From the NCBI GenBank assembly GCA_029204225.1, contig CM055107.1:47228476-47292475 (forward strand): a DNA stretch of 64,000 bases, read 5' to 3'. This DNA is from Diphasiastrum complanatum. Lineage: Eukaryota; Streptophyta; Lycopodiopsida; Lycopodiales; Lycopodiaceae. This document shows, piece by piece, positions 45,252 to 56,345 of the stretch. Position 1 is the stretch's first letter; each line of letters opens with the position of its first letter. The notes under the pieces were generated by a model. The model ran no database searches. It was given only the letters and a program-made list of their open reading frames with translations, and had not been told where the DNA came from. A program made the translations under genes and the position numbers.

Positions 45252-46555
45252 CTATGGTGGCCAATACTTGTGCAACCGGCTACCGTTGATGGGTGTGTCG
45301 AATGGCGTCCCATCTAGCTTTTCTAAGTTCATAGCTCCATAATTAAGAATTTTCTTGATCCTATAAGGACCTTCGCCAGTGAATTTTAACTTCCCCTTGA
45401 TCGCCTTGATTTTATACATCAGGACCAGATCTCTTGAATGAAGATCCTTCTTTTGTAATCTACGATCATGCCAAGCTTTGCGTCTTTTCTTTTCAGCTGC
45501 CAGTGCATGCACAACTAGTAAGCGTGTTTCACAGAGTTTATGCAGAGCTTCGTGGCATAGCTGTAGAGATTTGGACTCATTAAGATGTTGCGCGGTGGCA
45601 ATCCTTAATGAAGGAACTAAAAACTCTACTGGCATCATAGCATCCTGACCATATACCAATTGGAAGGGTATTTGATCAGTGCTATGTTGTCCTGAATGCC
45701 CACATTGCAGCATGCAACTTGTGTTCCCAATCTGATCTGCTAGCTTCAACTGTTTTCGTGAGCACCCTACACAGGATCTTATTGGATGATTCTGCTTGCC
45801 CATTACCACGAGGATAGGGCGTACTGGTTCTATGGATCATGAGGAATTCCTCCAACAGGACCTTGATAGTCTCATTGATGAAATGGCTTTCGCGATCACT
45901 GACTAGTTCCACCGGACATCCGAAGCGCACAATGATATTTTCATAAAGGAACTTGGCAGTGGTCCTAGCATCAGCTACTCTTACTGCCTTGGCTTTGACC
46001 CATTTGGTGAGGTAGTCTGTGGCTACGATTATGTATCGAGCCTGGGAACTCCTTGCTGCAGGGTGAATTGGACCAATATAATCCAATCCCCATTTTTTGA
46101 ACGGTGCTTGGGCTAAGACTGGGTGCAGTAGATCATAGTTCAATCTCATTGGTCTCCTTGCCCTTTGGCACACATCACACTTTTTCAAGTATTCCTCCTT
46201 ATCTTTATGAATCGTTGGCCACCAACATCCTGATTGCAGGATCTTGCGAACTGTAATGTCAGATGCAAAATGACCCCCACCCATGCCTTCATGTGAAAGC
46301 GAAATGATCTGGGTGGTCTCATGAGGAAGAATACACCACCGAAGAATTCCATCAATACAACTGGTTGGCAATCAGCTGATAAGGTCTAGCCTTCAAAATC
46401 AATTTCCGATGTTCCGCCTTTGGTAGTGATTTGTCTGGTTGGCCACACATTAGATATTCAACAATGTCGGCAGCCCATTCTGGTACTGTGTCCACGTAAA
46501 GTAAGACAGCATCTGCTAACTCATCGTCAGGTTGGGTGGCAATCTCCTTTCCCTT
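45252..46555 (-). pseudogene. Element F integrase
   Basis: Minus strand: HEGMGGGHFASDITVRKIL and CDVCQRARRPMRLNYD give the zinc site. The core has WGLDYIGPIHPA (first Asp), ELVSDRESHFIN (second Asp) and GNGQAESSNKIL (Glu), so the triad is intact. A shift near 45700 leads to DQIPFQLVYGQDAMMPVEFL and, later, FTGEGPYRIKKILNYGAMNL, the GPY/F module. The frame ends at YWPP without a chromodomain. Confidence 0.92.
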
Positions 46556-46925
46556 GATTCATGACACATGATCTGCCATGTAGTGTTGTTTTCCCTTGCG
46601 AACTACTATCCAAAAATCAAACTCCAACAATAGAAGTAGCCATCTGGTGATTCTTCCGGTGTTGCAAGTTTTATTAACGTGATAGAACAAGGGTTGATGG
46701 TCCGTATAAAAAGAAAAATGTGTGGCCATCAAGTAATGTCAAAATTTCTTAACCGCATAGATCATTGCCAGTGCTTCCTGCTCTGTGGTTGAATAGTTCA
46801 TTTCGGTATCACTGAGCTGTCAGCTTGCAAACCGAATTGGAAAATTTGTAGTCTCTTGAACTACGTGGGTATTAACTGCTCTCCCACATGCACTATCCTT
46901 TCTTCTTCTCCTGGCTCCACAAGAT
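46556..46925 (-). pseudogene. Element F RNase H remnant, RT deleted
   Basis: The minus strand shows QLSDTEMNYSTTEQEALAMI, a stop, FSFYTDHQPLFYHVNK and KGKQHYMADHVS. The RNase H Glu and second Asp are present; the first Asp block (HTDAS in G) and the whole RT with its YxDD box are absent. The protein linker ends at 46926, so about 1 kb was lost. Confidence 0.82.
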
Positions 46926-48200
46926 TCATTGGTTGTGTTTGTGCAAGTCCCTCGAAGACTTGTTTCCTGGTGCCTGACTTTGATCAGGTTCTCGTTGGGC
47001 TTGCGGCATCATGATTACCACGTCGTCCAAAGTATAATTTTTGAAAGTATCAGGCATCTCGTGAACGGGAGCTCGTTGAGATTCTTCTTTCAGCATATTC
47101 ATCTTGGCCCGACTGGTCATTTTTTGTTTTTCTGTCACCTGTGTAGAAGATGATGTTGTGTCTGAGTCCAACTTGAGTGACTTCAAGGAATCCAACACCT
47201 TCTTTTTGCCCTTTTTTGTCATTTTGGTGGGTTTATCCTTGTTGTCTTTCTTCGGGACTATTGTGACATTCGCCTCATGGTTGCGAATATCAACGTCTAT
47301 TGTAGCTATCGGCTCTTTGGGTAGGTCACTCCATCGGATCACCTGGTTGTAGCGTTGCTTCAACTAATTTTTCTTATTCACAGGTGCCTTGGGTGGATCT
47401 ATCCTTGAGACTTTCGCCATAGCAGGCTTTTGTGGTGGTTGAGCTGGTACCTTCTTGGTTCCATAACGATCTGGATCTATGTGGTGTAGGACCTGTTCAT
47501 CAGTCAGCTCAACCTCCTTATTATAAGTTAGAGCATGTTGCCAAGGGACTAGATCATCGTCCACTGGGTTCTCAATAGGCTCCGCTGACAGCCATGCTAT
47601 GTTTATCATATTCATCCCAAATGTGATTGGTGTGTCCATAGTGTAACATTTGGGTGAAGATGTACTCGGTACTTGATCTAGTTCATATTGACATGCCTAG
47701 CAGTCAATAGTTGCTAATGCGTCTGTCCATCTCATGACATCCGTCTCTGAATGATAGTGACCTCCCTTGGCTGGCCTTGGGCGATCAATCGTATGATCTG
47801 TCGTGGATGCTCTGTCATCAGCCTTGGGTGCAATAGATTTCACCGCCCATGTGGTTGGATCAACCTTTACAACCTGTTCTCTGTTCTTGAAGGTGAGTTT
47901 CCCTGTACCCCAGTTGTGTACTACTTGCGCAGTCCTCAACCATGGCCTTCCCAATAAGACTCAGTATGCAGATGGAGATTCAAGTATATCCATGACTACA
48001 AAAGTAATCACAAACTGCATGCTTGCTATCTTGACGAGGATATCGGCAACTACACCTTTTGGTTTCACACAGGATTGATCTGCTAGCTTGATGGCAAATC
48101 TTGCTGGCTTCAATTCTTATAAATCCCATTTTTCATATAAAGTAGTAGAGATCAGATTAACATCGGATCCTCCATCTACCATTGCCACCTCGTCCTAGTA
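46926..48200 (-). pseudogene. Element F protease and linker
   Basis: The protease region has MVDGGSDVNLISTTLYEKW (active-site loop), VLLGRPWLRTAQVVHNWGTG and DVMRWTDALATIDC. A stop follows. The linker contains FGMNMINIAWLSAEP, a Lys-rich stretch (KKGKKKVLDSLKSLKLDSD) and FKNYTLDDVVIMMPQAQREP, which in G lies just before RT. Four or more stops break it. Confidence 0.83.
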
Positions 48201-49433
48201 TCTCTTGTGTTTGATTGGCAAAGTGATGTTGTGTTCCTCACTTTCCCATGCTGCTCCAATGTGGAGGACATTATTTGTTTCATCATAGCCCACACAATAT
48301 ATGGGCTCAAGCGCTACCGGCTCCTCATCCCCTTTGGCCCATTCAGCTAGAAGGCTTTTCACTTGTGGTGCAATCCGTAGTAGTTCCCCAAGTGGTAAAC
48401 TAATATGGCTTGACAGTAAAAGTGTGAGCCTTTCAGTGCGTGGTTCCTTGGGCTTCACCATATGAAAAGGTGATTCATGTTGATGCAACCGATCATTCTG
48501 ATCAGTGCGCAGTGGTGAGCCCGTTTGCGGTTCTCGTTCGACGCCGCCTAGAGGTTCCGTGGGATGGTCTCTTTCTTGCTCTTTTTCCTCCGCTTGTGCT
48601 TTCTGTACCCAATATCTTATTTTCTGGTATTGTCTTCTCTCTTCCCTCACATTTGGATATGGCGCTGAAGTTGAGGGTTGGTCGTCAGTGACCGATGGTG
48701 GTGGTGAGGGAGCCACTTCCTTCCTCTTCTGTGCTCGCGTAACAGCTAATACAGGAGCGTGGAATTGTCGACCTTCCGATGGCATCCCCGCTGGAACTGC
48801 TAGTTGCTGTATGGCAATGAGGTTAAGAGGTGCATTGGTTCCAAGTTTAAATGGACAAATCTTGTAACAGTGTCCATAGCCGCATTCTCAGCAGGAGGTT
48901 GTATATTGTCCCTTATAGGGACATTCTACTATTCTGTGTCCTTCGCCGCATGCGTAGCAGCCTTAATTTCTTCCGCCTTGGCGCTAAGTTTGAGCTGAAT
49001 AGGCCGAAACATATTCATTTATGGCAGGATCCATAAATGGTTCATCTGGTCCGTACCATTGCTGCTGCTCAGGTTGAGGTGGCATTTGCATCTCTGGTTC
49101 TACTGCTGTCAGGTTTACATGGGCCACTTGTTGATTGGCTGGCCCTGGTGGAGTGGGTAAGGCCATACGCTGTGGTTGATTTGGTGCGCCGTACCTTGGT
49201 GCCATGTTGGGTGCCCCTTGATGATAAGGATAGGAAGTCTGGTAAGGACTTCTCTTTTGTTGAGCAATCCGGGGTTTAAACGGACAAAATGTCGTATCGT
49301 GCGATGCTGCATTGCACAGATGGTAGAATCTACGTGTCAATCTTAGATTTTGCTTTAGGACTAGACACTCGTTCGTTGTATGGTTTTGCATGCATACTGA
49401 ACACCATACATTCTCCCGTCGAAGATACTGCAG
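48201..49433 (-). pseudogene. Element F zinc-knuckle region of gag
   Basis: The minus strand shows CMQNHTTNECLVLKQNL, FYHLCNAASHDTTFC, a Pro/Gln/Tyr-rich segment (MQMPPQPEQQQWYGPDEPF), then two compact knuckles near 48870-48960: CYACGEGHRIVEC and, after a stop, ECGYGHCYKIC. Multiple knuckles would bind the element's RNA. The downstream part is rich in basic and Pro residues up to the protease. Confidence 0.78.
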
Positions 49434-50294
49434 CTAGTTTGGTTCCGGTTGATGTGGAGTTACTACTACAGTTCCTTGTAAGGCTTTCAATTTTTGGTCA
49501 AACTGCGCCGTAAGTTGCTCCATCTGTTGTTTGTGTAATTTTGTCATTTGCTCTAGCAACAGTTGTGAGGATAGAGTGGATGCATTTGATGATGATGATG
49601 CGATCGAGGGAGTAGGAGTGTGGGTGGAAGGATATTCGTCGTCAGATCCCTCATCCTCTTCCCTGATGGCATCTTCCATAGCTTCTTATAGAGTAGCATA
49701 CTGCTCCCATCGTTTCAGTTCTCTTCTGATGCTTCGTGGTAATCCGGCTAGGAATCACATGATCACCGCATGATCGGGAGTCAAGGCTGCATTGCACTCG
49801 GATCGTAGATGCTTGACCCATTCAATATAGTCTCGGACCCTTTCTCGTTTCCCCATCTTGATTTTGCTCAGCAAGAGAAACGGGTCTTCTAGGAACCTTC
49901 TTGGTTTAAAGCACATAATGAGAGCCGCTTTAATCGCTTCCCAGGTGGATTTCTCTTCCTCTGACAGGTTGAAAAACCAATCCTGAGCCACTGCTAGTAA
50001 GGACATAGGAAATAGCATCAGCTTCTTCGCAGGTGTCCGTTCGCCGTAGATTTCACAAGCTTGCTCGTAGATCTGGAGAAATTGGATGGGATCTGATGAT
50101 CCGTCATATTTTGGTATCTCCTTTCGTGGTGCTCTCCGGACTGCTTGCAAGGGAGCGACAGGTACGGGTTGGCCCATTGGATCCATTGGTATTGGTTCCA
50201 GTTTTGGCTCTTGTTGCACAACTGCTAATCTGGGAAGGTGTGGTGCATGATCTGCTATCCTTCGTGCTATTGATCGTCCCGATCTCAGATTCAT
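49434..50294 (-). pseudogene. Element F gag core (retrotransposon gag domain)
   Basis: It starts MNLRSGRSIARRIADHAPHL (50294). The gag core reads PKYDGSSDPIQFLQIYEQAC, AQDWFFNLSEEEKSTWEAIK, MCFKPRRF and RVRDYIEWVKHLRSEC. Two in-frame stops (near 49752 and 49688) interrupt FLAGLPRSIRRELKRWEQYA. A coiled-coil-like end (QLLLEQMTKLHKQQMEQLTA) follows. Confidence 0.9.
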
Positions 50295-50499
50295 CTGATG
50301 GTGGGTTCCAAAGTGATTGGATCTTGCTTATATAGTAGGATGCAGTCTGGATCTTCAAGGATCTGATCGATTTGATCGGCCGGAAGTGAATTTTAGGCCT
50401 TTTACGGTGGTTTTTCCTTGATAACTTTTTACTCCTTACACTGATTGACCTGAGATTTTGATAATAGCTGGATCTTATGTAGATCTTTCCATTGATCTT

Positions 50500-51310
50500 G
50501 TCTGCGAGGGTTATCTTGTGCAAGGGTTGGCTGTGCGAGGGTTCTTTAGCTGTTTTTGCAGGTAAAAAACTTGATATCTTTCAGATCTCTAGAAAGTAAC
50601 TCTCGCAAGGTTCACAGTAGCTGGATCTGGGTCAGATCTCACTATAGAATTCTTTTCAAGAGTTAACTCTCGCAAGAAGTGAAAATTTCACTGTCTGCAA
50701 GGGTTCAAAACCACTTTTTTGGCTTGATCTTCACTAGATCTTCACACTAATTCTCGCAGGCTTCATCAATGATGTAAATTGCCATTCTGAATCGATTGAG
50801 AGGGTCTGCGAGAGTTCTTACTGGAAGGATTTGTTGGATCTTCTCTTTTTAGTGATTTTTTAGCACTTAAATCCAATTTTCTGCTCACTGGAATCAAACT
50901 AGCTCTCGCAAGCTCTTTTGTGTCCTGGTCTCACTGAGATGGAACTTCAAAATCCTCTGCAAGAGTTCTTGACCACTGGAACTGAAAATTTTGCTGTCTG
51001 CAAGGGTTCATTGGTACTTTTCTGTCTTTTTTTTCACTGGGAACTCTCGCACATACACTTAGACATCAAAGTGACTCTTGCAAGCTTTTCCATGTCTTGG
51101 TCTCATTGAGATGGAACTTCAGAAGATTCTGCGAGAGTTCTTATGAAGATTTGAATTTTTTTTGGATTTTTCAAGGGCTTTTTGAATTTTTTATGATTTT
51201 TCTCTGATTTTTACAATCTGCTTGGAACTAACTCTTGCAGGCTTCTATGCAGGTCTGGGACAGTACCCTGGAGCTGTTGCCAGTCATGCAAGGGTTAATT
51301 CTCACTGATT
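50500..51310 (-). repeat. Motif array GCAAGGGTTC / CTCTCGCAAG in the F leader
   Basis: At least a dozen copies in both orientations: TGCGAGGGTT, GTGCAAGGGTT, CTCTCGCAAGG, CTCTCGCAAGAAG, CTGCAAGGGTTC (three times), TCTCGCAGGC, CTGCGAGAGTTC (twice) and CTCTCGCAAGC. The irregular spacing is interspersed with CACTGG and TTTTT tracts. Opposite-orientation copies could pair in RNA. Confidence 0.72.
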
Positions 51311-51589
51311 TTGGAGATATAAAAATCTAATGAGATTTTAAGCTCTTTTTCCCTCCAAAATGCAGATTGGAGTATTTTTTGGGTTTTTTGACTGGTTGGT
51401 TTGGGTTTCAAGCCCTTAGAGGCTGTTCAGGGCCTCCTCTACCCTCTCACACCTCCTCCGCTAGCTGTGAACAGTCCAAACACAAAAAAATACAGAAAAA
51501 TAACTCCAAACACCCAAAAATCTACCTAAAACTACTCTAAAAAGCAAGAAAATAGCTAAAATGCAGCTAAACTAGTTAGTGGAAACCTA

Positions 51590-51607
51590 TCCCCGGCAAC
51601 GGCGCCA
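51590..51607 (-). promoter_or_regulatory. Primer-binding site of F, tRNA-Asp type
   Basis: On the minus strand TGGCGCCGTTGCCGGGGA. The complement is the 3' end of plant tRNA-Asp plus CCA. It lies one or two bases from the LTR, as usual. Confidence 0.95.
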
Positions 51608-51608
51608 C

Positions 51609-52433
51609 TGTAGGGTTGAAGATCTTGCATAGTATAGCCCTCCCACCTGTCGACAAGGGTTAGATCAGTGGATAGGTACCTAACTATGCATAGATGCTAC
51701 TTTTAGTTAATTTTCTACTTTCTCCCTTAACTCTAATCACCACTAACACTATTCTCCTTTAACTCTACTCCTCTACACTAACATTCATCATGATTTGGGT
51801 GAAGGCAAGGGATAAAAAAGAGGAGGTTGAGAAGAGAAGAGATAAAGAGAGAGAGATAGAGAATGAGGGTGGAGGTTAGCTCAAATGCTCCTTATGCTTA
51901 CTAATGGAAAAGCATTCACTATGGCAAACAATAAACATGGAAATAGAAAGCAATGGAAAACACAATCAAGAGCATTAGCAAGTAGTGAATAGCAAATGAG
52001 GATGCTTCTCTTTCAAAAATGGTAGAGTTTCCTCCTCCTCATTAAGCATGGTAATAGTGTACAAATGGTGCCTTTTTATAAAATGGGGAAGGCCCTTGCC
52101 CCTCAATCCTATTGGCTACAATTCACAATGATCCTATCCATTCATCTTGGACCCAACTTGATCCAAGGGTCCACAAAAAGTACATTAGAAATCACAAGAT
52201 TCATGTGAGTCCCAATTTGGACCCAACTCTAAAAAGTGACCTCTAAGTTCAAAAATGACATTGGGCCTCTAGTTTTATTTTAACTCCAAGGCCCAAGTTA
52301 TGTTTATTTTATTTACAACTTTATTTGCATGCTCATTGGGCCATGGGCTTATACACGCATGATGCCATGCCCTCGCAACACATTTTATTGAATGATTTTA
52401 TTTATTTACACTTTGTTGGGAATACCCCCAACA
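51609..52433 (-). repeat. 5' LTR of F
   Basis: 825 bases, minus strand from TGTTGGGGGTATTCCC to ...CAACCCTACA. It contains a TATA-like TTTTATAAA near 52075 (GGTGCCTTTTTATAAAATGG on the plus strand). It ends directly before ATATCATC of element H. Confidence 0.92.
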
Positions 52434-53389
52434 ATATCATCTTGAGTGGTGGAGACAATCAAGATGTGGAGGATATTGCACTTAAGAAAAAATTTGAGGT
52501 GCATGATCTTGGTAATTTGCATTACATTTTAGGAATAGAAGTGATTAGATCTGCTCAATCTACTTTTATTTGTCAAGAGAAGTATGCTAATTCTATTTTA
52601 GAAAAATTTCATATGGTAGATGCAAAAGTTTTTGATACACCTATGGAGTCAAATGTAAAGCAAACTATAAGAGGTAATGAAAGATCCTTCAAGGACATTA
52701 CTCTCTATAGGAAGCTAGTTGATTCACTCATCTATCTAGCTATTACAAGACCAAATCTAAGCTATTGTGTTGGAAGATTGATCCAATTCATGCAAGATCC
52801 TAGTGAGGAGCATTGGAAGCCAGGAAAACGAGTTTGAGGTATATCATTGGAACTCGAGATTTTGGCATTTTGTATGAGGGATCATCACCTAACTTGTTTG
52901 GATTCTCATATTTGAACTCCGTGGGAGATATAATGGATAGGAAATCCATTAATGCTCATTGTATTTTCATAGGTGATGGAGCTATATCATGAATGTTGAA
53001 GAAACAAGCCACTATCTGATTGTCATCTATGAGGCTGAGTACAAAGCTCTTACATATTGCACAAAGGAGATATTATGGACCAAGAGGATGATCACCTTCA
53101 CTTGCTAGATGTTTTAGAGAGCCCAATCATCTTTTGTGACAATCTATCAACCCAAAGGTTGGAAACTAATCCTATCTTTCATGCTACGAGCAAACTTATT
53201 GAAGTGGCATATCACATTGTGAGGGAGCAAGGCATGGCAAATGAGGTGGAGCTTCAACATGTGTCCTCAAGGGAATGTGTAGCTGATATCTTCACCAAAG
53301 CCTTGAGAAAGGACTTGTTCATGAAGCATAGGACTTCACTTGGAGTGTTTTCAAAGTCTATGCTTAAACTAGTTGAAGAGGGAGTGTGA
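52434..53389 (+). pseudogene. Element H RT C-terminus and RNase H
   Basis: The first codons read IILSGGDNQDVE, the stretch that in Copia follows YVDD directly, so the insertion of F lies in or next to the catalytic codons. FEVHDLGNLHYILGIEVIRS, TPMESNVKQTIRGNERSFKD and LVDSLIYLAITRPNLSY follow. After a frameshift near 52833, RYIIGTRDFGILYEGSS leads to an RNase H with stops (AIS*MLKKQATI*LSS) and a lost EAEY block. CDNLSTQRLETNPIFHA and VADIFTKALRKDLFMKH end the frame. Confidence 0.88.
53372..53384 (+). promoter_or_regulatory. Polypurine tract of H
   Basis: GTTGAAGAGGGAG immediately precedes TGTGAGAGATTC of the LTR. Confidence 0.78.
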
Positions 53390-54008
53390 GAGATTCAACA
53401 AGTTTTGCTATTTTGGTCATATTTGTATATTTGGCCATTGAGGCCAATTTTCATATAAGACTTAGAGCTTGATTTTTCAAAGTTATATTATTCTATAATC
53501 ATTTGAATAAAGTTTGGGAAATTATAGAACACGAGTTTTGGAGGGATTCAATTTGAGTAGTAGAAGATACATTGAATCTAGTCACAAAAATAGTAGGGTT
53601 TTCATTATGGAGGAAAAACCAAAGTTTGAATTTAGGTTTGGACCTGTTATAGAAAGATGTAGCTCGACATTCTCTCTCTCTTATCTCATTCATGCTTATA
53701 CATGGTTCTCTTGGTTCTACTATCCATGGGTGCACTATACTTGTGATATCTTGCAATTCTATGTGTAGAATGTTCACTAATTGCTATTTTCAGATTTACA
53801 CGTGTGAAATATAGTAGATTATTGTTATTTTATGGAAAACAACATTATTCTATGTTTTGGTTCATGTTTGATCAATATTTATTAGAGTTTTCATCTCATT
53901 CATAGTGTAGGTGTTGATTTTTATACATTGGCAAGATTGTGAGTTGCTTGTCTATCTAACCAAAATCAAAGGGACATTTTGAATCTTAATGATTTGAAAT
54001 TATTCATA
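53385..54008 (+). repeat. 3' LTR of H
   Basis: 624 bases from TGTGAGAGATTCAAC to ATTATTCATA; aligned by eye with 6484-7118 (reversed) and 12729-13103. It has TACACGTGTGAA near 53798, one base off the palindrome. Confidence 0.87.
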
Positions 54009-54650
54009 GCCATGACTTGCTCCCTCACAAAGTGATATGCCACCTCAATGTGATTGCTCCTAGCATGAAAGATATGATTGGTTGCCAACCTTTGGGCTGA
54101 TTGATTGTCACAAAAGATGATTGGGCTCTCTAAAAAATTCAGCAAGTGAAGATCCCTGATCATCCTCTTTATCCTACCATCTCCTTTCTGCAATGTGTAA
54201 GAGCTTTGTACGCGACCTCACTAGATGACAATGAGATAGTGGCTCGTTTCTTCGACATCCATGATATAGCTCCATCACCTATAAAAATATAATGAGCACT
54301 AATGGATTTCATATCCATTACATCTCCAGCAAAGTCCGAATATGAAAATCCAAACAATTTAGGTGATGATCCGTCATACAATATGCCAAAATCTTGAGTT
54401 CCAGTGATGTACCTCAAAACTCGTTTCCCGAGCTTCCAATGCTCTTCACTAGGATTTTGCATGAATTGGCTCAATCTCCCAATACAACAGCTTAAATCTA
54501 GTCTTGTAATGGTTAGATAGATGAGTGAACCAACTAGCTTCCTATAGAGAGTAATGTCCTTGAAGGATCTTTCATTACCTCTTATAGTTTGCTTTACATG
54601 GGACTCCATCGGTGTATCACAAGATTTTGCATCTATATTGATAGGAAGCT
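54009..54650 (-). pseudogene. Copia fragment M: RT C-terminus and RNase H, relative of H on the opposite strand
   Basis: Minus strand: MESHVKQTIRGNERSFKDIT, LVGSLIYLTITRLDLSCCIG, RVLRYITGTQDFGILYDGSS, SYSDFAGDVMDMKSISAHY, then ATISLSSSEVAYKAL, where the catalytic second Glu of EAEY is Ala, and CDNQSAQRLATN. It is nearly the same text as H (52590-53230) but reversed, and it begins exactly at the last base of the H LTR. H therefore probably inserted into a sister element. Confidence 0.87.
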
Positions 54651-56150
54651 CTCACTCTGCTCTATCCAATACAGACTACGTCACCATTCCACTATGTAGT
54701 AACTGCACCACTTCACTATTGTTACCTATACAGTTCACTCTTATGGTACAGTTGCAATTTTCATGACCGCCGCAACTGATGTGTTTATAAACACAATAAT
54801 AGAAACAGATGAAGATGATGAAAATAGACACACCATAGGTGAATTAGAACCAATCATCAATCAACGGAAGCGTGGATCAAATTCCTTCGTGAACTCCATT
54901 GTATCTGTGAAGTTTTTAGCACATGTAAACTTCACAACACACCGTACAAGATCTTACTGAGGTGTTGTGATTGCACAAGATTGATCAGAGAATAGATTAC
55001 TTGAAAAATCTATGGCAAGAGCACAATGGCATACATCTGACTCAAAAAATTAACTTCTTACTATGAGGAATGAATGTCAAAAATAATTCTAAGTGCTCAG
55101 TATGAGAAAAACAGGCTGCTCTCGGGTAGAGAGAGAAAATTAACACTAGAATACTCAAGTAGAGAGAGAATGAGTCCAAAACACCAAAATCTCATTATTC
55201 ACAATATGGCAAAACATGCCACAGCTTCTCTACATCAAAGTGGCTCGAGTTCCTATAGTGGTGTTGCATGGAAAGTCCACTTAACTCAGTTAACTCAACT
55301 ACCAAGGATCCACATGTGTAACTGCATGCATGGATATTGCATGTACTACATGTCAACTCTCAAAATTGCGTAGACATGTGTAGATCACAGAATCCACTTT
55401 GCATGTTGCATGCACTGACTGCATGTGGCTTGCATGCACACTAAATGACATTGCATGCTATCTAAACTTTTGCATGACATCAAATTTGAATCTACCTAAG
55501 TCAAGCTCGACCTATTCTAGAAGGTTATGTGCTCAATTCACATACTTCTATGTACAACATAGTTTACAAATGGAAATACCATGGTCATGGCCCCAAAACT
55601 CGAGATAGGAAGATACTTTTTACTAATCTTCACAATATCAAACTATCCATAGAATCAGACATCATTAGAGAGAGAGTGAAAGTAATTAAAGAAGTAGAGA
55701 TATTATTCAATCTGTAATCAACATAGTAGGATCACAGCACATAGTGCATCACTACTGTGAACCATTTTTGGTCACAGGATCATGATTAGATTGTTGTTTT
55801 ACAGTAGCACACAGATCCTCTATTTTCTTTACGTGTGTTTGCACTAATGAATGCTTTCTGATAATTTCTTTCTATATCACTGATACTCGTTCCCTCGACT
55901 CATTCAGAATATCTAACTTGAAAGAAGCATGGCTATCATAGATGTCTAACTGTATCATTGCCTTCATGGGTGTCTCAAAAACTTACAAAGATATTCTTCT
56001 AATTTAAGAGATAGTCTGAATCAACAGTTTGTGTAGATCTTGTTATAATTTAACATTGTGTTTTCTCTTGTTTGGATTTCATATTTAGCAAGAGTGGTAT
56101 TAGATCTGATAAATAATTATTTCTTAAATGCTTGTACCACCCTCAACTAG
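54651..56150. other. Unrecognised region, possibly an old LTR
   Basis: No coding similarity. It has many GCATG-containing words (TTGCATGT, GCATGCA) near 55320-55470. It ends at a PBS-like site, so its right part may be an LTR of unknown family. Confidence 0.4.
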
Positions 56151-56345
56151 TGGTATCAGAGCTATCAAGCACTCCATCAGAACCCAACAACAAGAAGGAT
56201 AGAAATTCAACAAGTGCCTTTACAAATTTCATGGGCTATTAAAAAGACAATATCTCTTTCATCCAAGTATAAGCTTGAACAACCACAACCAAGGAGGTGT
56301 TATGGATCAAGAGGTTTCTTGAGGATATCAAAGTGATCTTGTCCA
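56151..56345 (+). mobile_element. Copia deletion remnant: PBS next to RNase H scrap
   Basis: TGGTATCAGAGC at 56151-56162 is a perfect initiator tRNA-Met complement. About 70 bases later the plus strand reads WAIKKTISLSS, then (different frame) TTTTKEVLWIKRFLEDIKVI, the heart of Copia RNase H (EAEY block deleted). Everything between PBS and RNase H of a normal element is gone. Confidence 0.65.

Larger units (their letters stand above)
40596..52433 (-). mobile_element. Gypsy element F with extra 3' gene, tRNA-Asp primed
   Basis: LTRs at 40596-41041 (truncated by E) and 51609-52433 flank an interior of 10.5 kb. Minus-strand order: PBS, 1.3 kb leader, gag, zinc knuckles, protease, linker, RNase H remnant, integrase, spacer and ORF-X. 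RT is almost wholly deleted. The tRNA-Asp PBS, no visible chromodomain, and an extra gene after integrase are features of the Tat/Athila side of plant Gypsy elements; assignment to a named clade is inference. F lies inside the RT frame of Copia H. Confidence 0.9.
52434..54008 (+). mobile_element. Copia element H, 3' part
   Basis: Plus strand: RT C-terminus, RNase H, purine tract and 3' LTR (53385-54008) of the A/L family. The 5' side is cut by F; the 34110-34605 fragment may be its displaced upstream part. Confidence 0.88.

Noticed and set aside
51588-51608. Possible tRNA-Asp gene end (CCCCGGCAACGGCGCCA)
   Set aside because: Only the 3' acceptor end including CCA is present, next to an LTR; it is the primer-binding site of F, and plant tRNA genes do not encode CCA.
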